Source of the DNA: Lachnospiraceae bacterium
GTDB lineage: Bacteria; Bacillota; Clostridia; Lachnospirales; Lachnospiraceae
NCBI GenBank assembly: GCA_028696165.1
Contig: JAQVHQ010000001.1
Span: 105,799 to 169,798, forward strand
Direction: 5' to 3'
DNA length: 64,000 nt
Each line of letters starts with the position of its first letter. Position 1 is the stretch's first letter. A program made the position numbers and the translations under genes. Shown one piece after another: positions 34,475-41,609 of the stretch. The notes under the pieces were generated by a model. The model worked only from the letters and a program-made list of their open reading frames with translations. It did not search any database and was not told the DNA's origin.

Positions 34475-35833
34475 TTACTCTTTCAGGATATCCTTGATAT
34501 CCTGAAGACCTTTCTGAGTGGTAACAATAATAACCGTATCGCCTACTTTTATCTCTGTCTGTCCATTCGGCGCAATAATCGAACCTCTGCGATTAATACA
34601 TGCAATCAAAAGATTGTTTTTTAGATTCAATTTTTCCAGTGGAATTCCAACGATTCCATTATTTTCACGAATAACGAACTCCAGTGCCTCCACCTTATTA
34701 TCAATGATACGATAGAGTGTCTCTACATTACTTCCGATAGAGTTTTGCATGGCACGAACATAACGAACGATGTATTCTGCTGTTATATATTTCGGATAAA
34801 TCAAACTTCCCAGATTGAAGGTATTGATAATATCATCAAATGAAATTCTATTAATCTTTGTTACGATTTTAGCTTTTGACTGATTTCTGGCAAACAGAGA
34901 TAAGAAGATATTTCCCTCATCTATCCCAGTCAGTGATACAAAGGCTTCACAATGGGTAATACCCTCTTCCATCAATACATCTTCATTCGTCGCGTCCCCA
35001 TGAATGATAACAGCCTTAGGAAGTAATTCACTTAACTGCTCGCACCGCTCCTGATTTTTCTCTACAATCTTCACATCTATACCCATATTAAGTAAAGATG
35101 CCGCCAGATAATAGGCGATTGTACCGCCACCAACAATCATAGCATTTTTAACCTGATGGGTATCTACACCTATTTTCTTAAAGAACATACGGGAATTTCT
35201 TGGGGGTGCCACAATACTGATGACATCACCCTGATGCAGCACAAAACTTCCGTTGGGTATAATGACTTCTTCATTTCGTTCTACCGCACATACCAGTACA
35301 TCAGTCTTTAACTGTTTCGCCACATCAATCAGACTACAGTTATGAAGCAGTGAGCCCTCTGCGATAATAAACTCCAGCAATTCAACTTTGCCTTTGGCAA
35401 ATGTATCAATCTTTATAGCAGTTGGAAATCTTAAGATTCTGGAAATCTCAGTCGCAGCAGCATACTCTGGATTAATAATCATGGAGAGTCCAAGTTCTTC
35501 TTTGATGAAATTGATTTCCTTATTATACATAGGATTACGCACACGGGCGATGGTATTGCAGTTACCTGCTTTCTTCGCAATCAGGCAGCACAGCAGATTC
35601 AGCTCATCAGAGGCCGTTACTGCAATCAGTACATCTGCCTCCTCGATTCCCGCTTCCATCTGCACATTATAACTGGCACCATTTCCCACAACACCCATGA
35701 CATCAAAGTTATTGGTAGCATCATGAATCACTCCATTATTTAAATCGATGACCGCCAGGTCGTGTCCTTCGTTGCTTAACTGTTCTGTGATTGTCATTCC
35801 GACCTTACCACATCCCACTATTATTATTTTCAT
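34475..35833 (-). CDS. trkA: Trk potassium uptake regulatory subunit (TrkA)
   Basis: A 452-aa cytoplasmic gating protein built of two RCK (TrkA-N plus TrkA-C) halves. NAD(H)/nucleotide-binding motifs are IIIVGCGKVGMTITEQL at the start and NAMIVGGGTIAYYLAASL in the middle; TrkA-C parts follow each. The start ATG at 35831-35833 is preceded by TGGAGGAAGAA; an ATG four codons upstream overlaps that site. The first gene of the potassium uptake pair and of a possible five-gene transcript. Confidence 0.95.
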   Translation of the reverse strand: MKIIIVGCGKVGMTITEQLSNEGHDLAVIDLNNGVIHDATNNFDVMGVVGNGASYNVQMEAGIEEADVLIAVTASDELNLLCCLIAKKAGNCNTIARVRNPMYNKEINFIKEELGLSMIINPEYAAATEISRILRFPTAIKIDTFAKGKVELLEFIIAEGSLLHNCSLIDVAKQLKTDVLVCAVERNEEVIIPNGSFVLHQGDVISIVAPPRNSRMFFKKIGVDTHQVKNAMIVGGGTIAYYLAASLLNMGIDVKIVEKNQERCEQLSELLPKAVIIHGDATNEDVLMEEGITHCEAFVSLTGIDEGNIFLSLFARNQSKAKIVTKINRISFDDIINTFNLGSLIYPKYITAEYIVRYVRAMQNSIGSNVETLYRIIDNKVEALEFVIRENNGIVGIPLEKLNLKNNLLIACINRRGSIIAPNGQTEIKVGDTVIIVTTQKGLQDIKDILKE

Positions 35834-36020
35834 TTCTTCCTCCATAGATATACATCAACTTTTCATGGTTGCTTTTCTTCATAAGATTCCGTTAAAACGC
35901 AGTTTAAATGCAATCATTGTTCGCATAGTACATCTGATTTTATATTATTACATAATCGTTCTAAAATATCATATACCAGTTAGCTGAATTTGTCTATAAA
36001 GTATCGTAAAAAGAACATTT

Positions 36021-36067
36021 AAGACAGTTCATTCATCTTTTATTTGTTGATATGAATGAACTGTCTT
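36021..36067 (-). terminator. Terminator of the N-acetyltransferase gene
   Basis: AAGACAGTTCATTCAT (36021-36036) and ATGAATGAACTGTCTT (36052-36067) form a perfect 16-bp stem; a T-rich tract (TTCTTTTT) follows within 15 nt on the minus strand. Confidence 0.8.
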
Positions 36068-36079
36068 ATCCTATTTTTC

Positions 36080-36931
36080 TTATATACTTATAACACGATA
36101 ATTGATATCAAAATACTTGTATAAGTTTTCTGATAATTCCTGTGGATTACTTGTCTCTATCTCCACTGTTTTCCCGTTCTCCCGTATGGTTATTTTATTA
36201 TTCATTAGTGCAATACTTCCATCTTCTGTACATAGATTGGCAATACGTGCCTGTGTAAACGGACACTCTTTTGCAGTTGCACAGTAGAAATTAGGTAATT
36301 CAAAATCCACTTCTAAAACTTTTCGATTTTCAAAAAGAAACATCGGCTGATATTCTCCATCTTTCTCTTTTAAAATCACTGTCCCCTGCTCTGTCTCCAT
36401 CACTTCATACCACTCTCCGCGAATCTGCTGCGGATGCTTATCTAATTTCACAATTCCTCTCGGTGCCGGTCCGCCATAGCCTATATCACAATAATACTGC
36501 TCCTGCTCGATGGTTACAATTGCTGCTCGATGCGTCGCTGTAGGAACGCCTCCCCTTCCCCACACAATTCTTACTAAGATGGGATAAATCTCGTATCCAA
36601 TGGATTCCAGGAAATCAAATAGCAGGTGGTTTGATTCAAAACAGTATCCTCCGCGGGAATCTTCTACGATTTTTTTATATAAGTGTTCCACTGTTAAATC
36701 CGGTGTTTTCTTCTCATCATATACATCAAAATTTTCAAAAGGGATGTGGGTCATGCCAGACCATATGATTTGATTTAGTGTCTTGGCATCTAATGTGGAG
36801 ACATCTTTGATTTTGACATTCTTACTCTGTTCATCCTTGCTCTGTTCATCCTTGCTCTGCTCACCCTTGCTCTTGGTATATTCTGCCAATCCTATTCTCT
36901 TGTAAAATTGGTTTATTTGTTCTGAAGTCAT
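36080..36931 (-). CDS. nat: Arylamine N-acetyltransferase
   Basis: A 283-aa acetyl-CoA-dependent enzyme that acetylates arylamines or hydrazines. The catalytic triad is readable: Cys in SRGGYCFESNHLLFDFL, His in ATHRAAIVT and Asp in YYCDIGYGGP. IPFENFDV near the N-terminus is also a family motif. Between the N-terminal helix and the core it carries a Lys/Glu/Gln/Asp-rich run in which SKDEQ is tandemly repeated; at the DNA level this is a three-unit 15-bp repeat. The start ATG is weakly supported (AAGGGAGACCGATAAG upstream). Monocistronic with its own terminator. The physiological substrate is unknown. Confidence 0.92.
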   Translation of the reverse strand: MTSEQINQFYKRIGLAEYTKSKGEQSKDEQSKDEQSKNVKIKDVSTLDAKTLNQIIWSGMTHIPFENFDVYDEKKTPDLTVEHLYKKIVEDSRGGYCFESNHLLFDFLESIGYEIYPILVRIVWGRGGVPTATHRAAIVTIEQEQYYCDIGYGGPAPRGIVKLDKHPQQIRGEWYEVMETEQGTVILKEKDGEYQPMFLFENRKVLEVDFELPNFYCATAKECPFTQARIANLCTEDGSIALMNNKITIRENGKTVEIETSNPQELSENLYKYFDINYRVISI

Positions 36932-36978
36932 CTTATCGGTCTCCCTTGTGTTTATTTAATGATTGTCTTTGCTATTAG

Positions 36979-37222
36979 TGGGGTACAAATTGTGGGGCAT
37001 ATAGGAGGGCGAATACAAAATATGCCCCGTTTTCAACTATAATGTTCTTAATTTGTATATAGCGAGGCATCTGTAAGCAGATTTTTCAATTCTGCCCCGC
37101 GAAATAGTTCTGGGCGAGGCATATTGCTTGAAAAGCTTTCTATTTGCCCCTTTTCTTACTATATCTTCCATTATAATGAAGGAAGTGGGGCATAGCGTTT
37201 AAACATGCTCATATATGCCTCA
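36979..37222. repeat. Array of four GGGGCAT/ATGCCCC hairpins
   Basis: Four successive inverted repeats share one core: GGGGCATAT/ATATGCCCC (36994-37002, 37020-37028, perfect), GCGAGGCA/TGCCCCGC (37062-37069, 37093-37100, one mismatch), GAGGCA/TGCCCC (37116-37121, 37145-37150, one mismatch) and TGGGGCATA/TATGCCTCA (37186-37194, 37214-37222). TACAAAT/ATTTGTA pairs across the first unit. The array fills the 306-nt gap between the MBL-fold gene stop and the N-acetyltransferase start. No coding sequence is seen in it. Confidence 0.6.
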
Positions 37223-37237
37223 TGATTTTACTTCTAT

Positions 37238-37942
37238 CTAATACAAGATTCCACATCGGCCAACCTGTGCATGGAGCGATGGATTTTCCATTGGCATAGG
37301 CATTTTGGCTGGTTTTCCCTGGATACTATGTTTTATAATTCCATCGATGCAAGCAAGCAGTTCATCAATAGTATCATTTTCTATTGGACATGTATTGTGA
37401 CAAGGGTAAATGGTTGTGAAAATCCGCTCTGCTCCCATTGCTTTCAATTTCAACAAACTTTCTTTATATGCATCTTTATTTCTATGCGCTCCGAACATAT
37501 ACACCGGCCCCAACGATACCGTATCACCGGAAAAGAGAATTTTATTTTCTCTGTCAAGTAAGCCGATAGATCCCATGGTATGTCCTGGCAATTCAATAAC
37601 CTCCAGTTTCATACCTCCCAAGTCAAAAACATCCCCTTCTTCTATAACATTTACTTTCAAGTTCATGAATGATTCCTGCTTTACGGCAAAATCTGCTTCC
37701 TCTTTATGAATATATAATTCTTTAAAAGCTCCAACATTTGCAATATGATCCGGGTCACTGTGTGACAAGCACAAAGTTACCGGCAAGTTAGTAACCTGAG
37801 CAATATAAGACATAATATCAACAGGTACAGCACCTGTATCGATAAGTAATGCTTTATCCTGTCCACAGATTATAAAAGCTCTTACCATCTGCTGGTCGAT
37901 TGCATAAATATGTTTACTCAATTTTTCTATTGTTGTCTTCAT
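37238..37942 (-). CDS. Metallo-beta-lactamase-fold hydrolase
   Basis: A 234-aa MBL-fold protein. The metal ligands are in LSHSDPDHIANVG (HxxxDH type with Ser-His-Ser-Asp-Pro-Asp-His), ELPGHTMGSIGLLD and the FSGDTV Asp. It lacks extra domains and belongs to the glyoxalase II-like hydrolase group; the exact substrate cannot be read. The ATG at 37940-37942 follows GGGGGATGATAAT. A long ~20-bp tandem repeat tract lies directly upstream and includes its likely -10 (TATAAT, complement of 37995-38000). Confidence 0.88.
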   Translation of the reverse strand: MKTTIEKLSKHIYAIDQQMVRAFIICGQDKALLIDTGAVPVDIMSYIAQVTNLPVTLCLSHSDPDHIANVGAFKELYIHKEEADFAVKQESFMNLKVNVIEEGDVFDLGGMKLEVIELPGHTMGSIGLLDRENKILFSGDTVSLGPVYMFGAHRNKDAYKESLLKLKAMGAERIFTTIYPCHNTCPIENDTIDELLACIDGIIKHSIQGKPAKMPMPMENPSLHAQVGRCGILY

Positions 37943-37999
37943 ATTATCATCCCCCATACCAATTTCAAAACATTCACATTGATATCATGACTTTATTAT

Positions 38000-38160
38000 A
38001 GAATTCACGATTTCTTGCTTTGATTCACCACAACCTCTTTATAAGATTCACAGCTTTTTATCAGATTCACACATTCTTTATTCGATTTACAGCTTTCTTA
38101 TCGGATTCTCGAGTTCTTATTTGATTCATAACTTCTTTATTTAACTCACAGTTTTCTTAA
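38000..38160 (-). repeat. Degenerate ~20-bp tandem repeat upstream of the MBL gene
   Basis: About eight units of 18-24 bp follow the plus-strand consensus GATTCACAGCTTTCTTATT (minus strand AATAAGAAAGCTGTGAATC). The GATTC-type boxes recur mostly every 19-20 bp, about two helical turns, so they face one side of the helix. The tract fills the gap between the AraC gene stop and the MBL promoter. Confidence 0.6.
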
Positions 38161-38190
38161 CTACAAATGTAGCACAGAAAATTATATTTA

Positions 38191-39057
38191 TCAATTTAAT
38201 AATTTCCTATATGCTCCCGGCGTCTTCCCGCACTTCTTTTTGAATATTTTTCCAAAATATGCACCTTCTGAAAAACCGCTCTCCATTGCAACCTCTAACA
38301 CACTTAGATTTGTTGTATGGAGCAGTCTTTTTGCAACTTCAATCCTATAATCCATCAGATAATCAAAAGCGCTTTTATGAATACTCGTTTGAAAACAGCG
38401 GATGCACTCTCTTTTGCTGATAGATGCTGCCCGGGCAATCTCTTCTAAAGTTAGTTTGGATTTGTAATTTTCATGAATATATGAAAGCATTGCCTGTATC
38501 CGCTCCTGATTAACAGTAGTTATCGGTGTATTCGAAGTGTTCATTTCTTGAATTTCTTTCAATAACAACAGCCATATTTCCGAAAAATAATTTCTTGTCT
38601 GAAATTCTGTATTTTCCTGCTGCTGTAAAGCAGCTGTTTTTCGTAACTTTTCAAGCATTTCTTTCTGTCTGGTAGTCTCCCCTGAAATGATAACTACCTC
38701 TGCTTTTTTATTCTGCAGTACAGGATTCAGATATTTTGTCTCAAAAATACTTTTATAATATCCTCCAAGAAAAGCAGCATGAAATAAATGGGAGTCCATT
38801 ATACAAGGTGTCTTATTGTCAAATGTACAAAGAACATTTCGATTTATAAAACAAGCCTCGCCCTTATGCAGTATATAACTTTGATTTACGGTCTGCAGTT
38901 TGGTATTTCCTTCTACGATATAATCAAATTCCACCTCTTCATGCCAGTGCCAGGGAATTGCAATTTTGCTTGTATCAACATGATGCATCGTATATGGATA
39001 TTCCGGATGCAGACCCTCTATTTCTTCCATCTGATTATTACCGATTTTTATCTCCAT
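38191..39057 (-). CDS. AraC-family regulator with cupin sensor domain
   Basis: A 288-aa regulator. The N-terminal cupin-like domain (HHVDTSKIAIPWHWHEEVEFDYIVEGNTKL, with HWHEE as in metal- or ligand-binding cupins) precedes two C-terminal helix-turn-helices (LTLEEIARAASISKRECIRCFQ and LSVLEVAMESGFSEGAYFGKIFKKKCGKTPGAYRK). The ATG at 39055-39057 is chosen because GGAGATG precedes it at the right distance. It is divergent from a small ORF and upstream of the MBL gene on the same strand; the repeat tract in front of the MBL gene is a candidate target. Effector unknown. Confidence 0.9.
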   Translation of the reverse strand: MEIKIGNNQMEEIEGLHPEYPYTMHHVDTSKIAIPWHWHEEVEFDYIVEGNTKLQTVNQSYILHKGEACFINRNVLCTFDNKTPCIMDSHLFHAAFLGGYYKSIFETKYLNPVLQNKKAEVVIISGETTRQKEMLEKLRKTAALQQQENTEFQTRNYFSEIWLLLLKEIQEMNTSNTPITTVNQERIQAMLSYIHENYKSKLTLEEIARAASISKRECIRCFQTSIHKSAFDYLMDYRIEVAKRLLHTTNLSVLEVAMESGFSEGAYFGKIFKKKCGKTPGAYRKLLN

Positions 39058-39263
39058 GCTTTTCATCTCCATATTTTCACTTTTTGGCGATATAATTATA
39101 TTTTTAGTCTTATTTTACATTTTATATCTTATACTTAGACTTTATAATTATTATAACATCAATAATACATTAAGACAAAGGGAACAAAGAAAACTTAAAA
39201 TAAATAAATCTAAATACGGCTAAATGAACAGCTATGAACGAATTTTTAAAGGAGGATATTGAT

Positions 39264-39416
39264 ATGCGTTATGATTTGTATGAAAAACTAAAGGAATATG
39301 CAGAACTATATCCTGCAAAAATAGAAGAACTTTCAGAACGTGACTTTAAGGACACTTATTATTATCTAAACAGGCAGTCTGTGTCTACAAACACTCGTAC
39401 TAACCAGGAGTCATGA
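39264..39416 (+). CDS. Small 50-aa protein of unknown function
   Basis: The ATG at 39264 has a near-perfect AAAGGAGG 9 nt upstream, so a short protein is likely made (MRYDLYEKLKEYAELYPAKI...). It is charged and helical, Tyr-rich, with no membrane segment, and ends in an S/T/N-rich tail. A strong terminator begins at its stop codon. I recognise no family. The divergent gene is the AraC regulator. Confidence 0.65.
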   Translation: MRYDLYEKLKEYAELYPAKIEELSERDFKDTYYYLNRQSVSTNTRTNQES

Positions 39417-39457
39417 AAACAGCAGGTCCTTATACTTCATATAATGACCTGCTGTTT
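39417..39457. terminator. Bidirectional terminator between the small gene and phnX
   Basis: AAACAGCAGGTC (39417-39428) and GACCTGCTGTTT (39446-39457) form a perfect 12-bp stem with A/T flanks on both sides, serving two convergent genes. Confidence 0.85.
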
Positions 39458-39467
39458 CTATGTTTTA

Positions 39468-40250
39468 CTATTCGTTTATTACAAGACCAAGTACACCGCG
39501 GATATCCTGAATCACATAATCAGCTCCAGCTTCCTCATAAGCCTTACGGACTCTCTCATCTTCTGTTTTCCGCTGTTCTACATTCAATGCTTCATATTCC
39601 TTCTGTGATAATCCCATTACCGAACTTCCTTCTATAATTCCAACAGATATCATTCCTGCATTTTTTCCTTCCAGAATATCTGCTATGGTATCACCTACTT
39701 TAATGGCATTTTCAACACTTTTTGTTCCTAACTTTTCCATATTTTTAAATACCATGTAAGGATATGGACGCCCCTGATTACCTGTAGAATTAGGACTAAA
39801 CCAACAGTCTGGATCATACCCGACAGCCTTTGCTGCCGGTACCACGATTTCCATCATCTCATCTGTATATCCTGTAGTAGAACCGATTTTAACTCCATAC
39901 TCTCTCAATATAGCTATGGTATCCAATACATATGGCTTAGGTTCTGCAAAGTTTTTTAGAATCTTCATAATTCCAGACTCACTTGCGTGATATACTTCTT
40001 CTACATCTTCCTCAGTCCAGGAACTTTTATGTATCTCTTCCCATAACTGACTGATACGAGGCATCTGCATCATTGTGCGTATATGATCTTTCTTCAGCAT
40101 TCCCATCGGCTTCCTGACCTCCTCAGAAGTTGGTTCTACGCCAAATTCTTTAAATGCCTCAATAAATGCCTGCACTGGTGCAAAACTTCCGTAATCAACC
40201 GTAGTGCCTGCCCAATCAAATATTACTGTATCAATCTTTCTCATCGCCAA
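39468..40250 (-). CDS. phnX: Phosphonoacetaldehyde hydrolase
   Basis: Splits phosphonoacetaldehyde to acetaldehyde and phosphate, the C-P bond-breaking step of 2-aminoethylphosphonate degradation. A HAD-superfamily enzyme of 260 aa: nucleophile motif VIFDWAGTTVDYGS, the Schiff-base Lys in MGMLKKDHIR, and the HAD motifs IGSTTGYT and KVGDTIADILEG. The ATG has AGGAG upstream. The last gene of the phosphonate operon, separated from phnW by a 216-nt gap almost filled by a 17-bp tandem repeat. Confidence 0.95.
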   Translation of the reverse strand: MAMRKIDTVIFDWAGTTVDYGSFAPVQAFIEAFKEFGVEPTSEEVRKPMGMLKKDHIRTMMQMPRISQLWEEIHKSSWTEEDVEEVYHASESGIMKILKNFAEPKPYVLDTIAILREYGVKIGSTTGYTDEMMEIVVPAAKAVGYDPDCWFSPNSTGNQGRPYPYMVFKNMEKLGTKSVENAIKVGDTIADILEGKNAGMISVGIIEGSSVMGLSQKEYEALNVEQRKTEDERVRKAYEEAGADYVIQDIRGVLGLVINE

Positions 40251-40287
40251 TTCTCCTACTATAATTTGTCTTTTCCTATATTTTTAG

Positions 40288-40440
40288 TTTACTTATCTTT
40301 GCAATTTACATATCTTGGTAACCTACATCTCTTTGTAACTTACATATCTTTGTAACTTACATATCTTTGTAACTTACATATCTTTACACCTTACATATCT
40401 TTATAACTTATATATCTTTGTAACTTATATATCTTTGTAA
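40288..40440. repeat. 17-bp tandem repeat, nine units, between phnW and phnX
   Basis: Nine exactly spaced 17-bp units follow the consensus CTTACATATCTTTGTAA; units 4 and 5 are identical and units 8 and 9 are identical, the outer ones degenerate. Each unit contains the inverted pair TTAC/GTAA. There are no unique spacers, so it is not a CRISPR array. Confidence 0.85.
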
Positions 40441-40466
40441 TTCACTTATACATCCAATTTACTTTT

Positions 40467-41588
40467 CTACACTGCACAATTCATCTGTTCAGCCGTTTCC
40501 TGACTCTCCAGAAATTCCTGGAATATATCGCATAATTTCACAATATCTTCTTCGTATATTTCGCCAATATTACCAATACGGAAAGTCTCTGCCTCTGTAA
40601 CTTTGCCTGGGTAGATAGCATAACCGCGTTCTTTGATATACTCATACATTTCTGAAAATGAAAATTCTGCATTTTCCGGATAGAAGAAGGTAGTGATAAT
40701 TGGTCCCTGATGGGTCCCATCGATATAAGTCTTTATTCCCATCTGCGCCATTCTTTCAATTAACAACTGATTATTAGCTCTGTATCTGGCTCCTCGAGCT
40801 TCAATACCACCTTCAGCCTCCATCTCTTCAAGTGCCTTAGCAAATGCTAAAACCACATGGGTGGGTGAAGTAAAACGCCATTTCCCGTCTTTTTCCATAG
40901 TCTCCCACTGTCCATAAAGGTCAAGAGATAAGCTGCGGGCTTTACCTTTACTTTCCATCAGTTTTTCACGGTTACATATGATAAATGAAAATCCCGGCAC
41001 TCCCTGAATACACTTATTGGCACTGCTGATGATAAAATCAATACCCAGTGCTTCTACCTGAATATCCACTCCGCCAAAACTTGACATCGCATCCACGATA
41101 AAGACTCTTCCAGCTTTCTTAACAACTTTAGCTACCGACTCAATATCATTTAATATTCCGGAAGTAGTCTCTGAATGCACCATGGTTACATGGGTAATCG
41201 CAGGATCAGATGCAAGAATTTCCTGTACTTTTTGGGCAGATGGTACTTCATTATAATGAACTTTGTAAGTTGCATAATTGATTCCTGCGCAGTCTGCAAT
41301 CTGTGTCATTCGCTCACCATATGCACCATTTGCAATGATTAAGACCTTATCCTCTCTGCCAACTACACTGGTAAGCACGGACTCTACACCAAAACTTCCG
41401 CTGCCCTGCATAAGTACAGCTGTGTATGTTTCTTCGCTGGCATGTGCCAGTTTCAGGAGTTTTTTTCGAATATCCTGAGTAATCTGTTTATAATCGTCAT
41501 CCCATGTGCAATGGTCAAAAAGCATCTCAGCTTTCACAGTATCCGTTGTAGTTAATGGTCCTGGTGTTAATAATTTGTAATTTTTCAT
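40467..41588 (-). CDS. phnW: 2-Aminoethylphosphonate--pyruvate transaminase
   Basis: A PLP enzyme (373 aa) converting 2-aminoethylphosphonate and pyruvate to phosphonoacetaldehyde and L-alanine. It opens with the family start LLTPGPLTTTDTVK and has the HCTWDDDYK motif, MQGSGSFGVESV, the PLP Asp in FIVDAMSSFGG and the Schiff-base Lys in ISSANKCIQGVPGFSF. It lies 21 nt after the transporter gene and is co-transcribed with it. Together with PhnX it makes acetaldehyde and phosphate. Confidence 0.96.
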   Translation of the reverse strand: MKNYKLLTPGPLTTTDTVKAEMLFDHCTWDDDYKQITQDIRKKLLKLAHASEETYTAVLMQGSGSFGVESVLTSVVGREDKVLIIANGAYGERMTQIADCAGINYATYKVHYNEVPSAQKVQEILASDPAITHVTMVHSETTSGILNDIESVAKVVKKAGRVFIVDAMSSFGGVDIQVEALGIDFIISSANKCIQGVPGFSFIICNREKLMESKGKARSLSLDLYGQWETMEKDGKWRFTSPTHVVLAFAKALEEMEAEGGIEARGARYRANNQLLIERMAQMGIKTYIDGTHQGPIITTFFYPENAEFSFSEMYEYIKERGYAIYPGKVTEAETFRIGNIGEIYEEDIVKLCDIFQEFLESQETAEQMNCAV

Positions 41589-41609
41589 TTTCTTATACTC
41601 TCCTATATT

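Noticed and set aside
40288..40440. CRISPR array
   Set aside because: Units are 17 bp and directly adjacent, with no unique spacers and no cas genes in the window.
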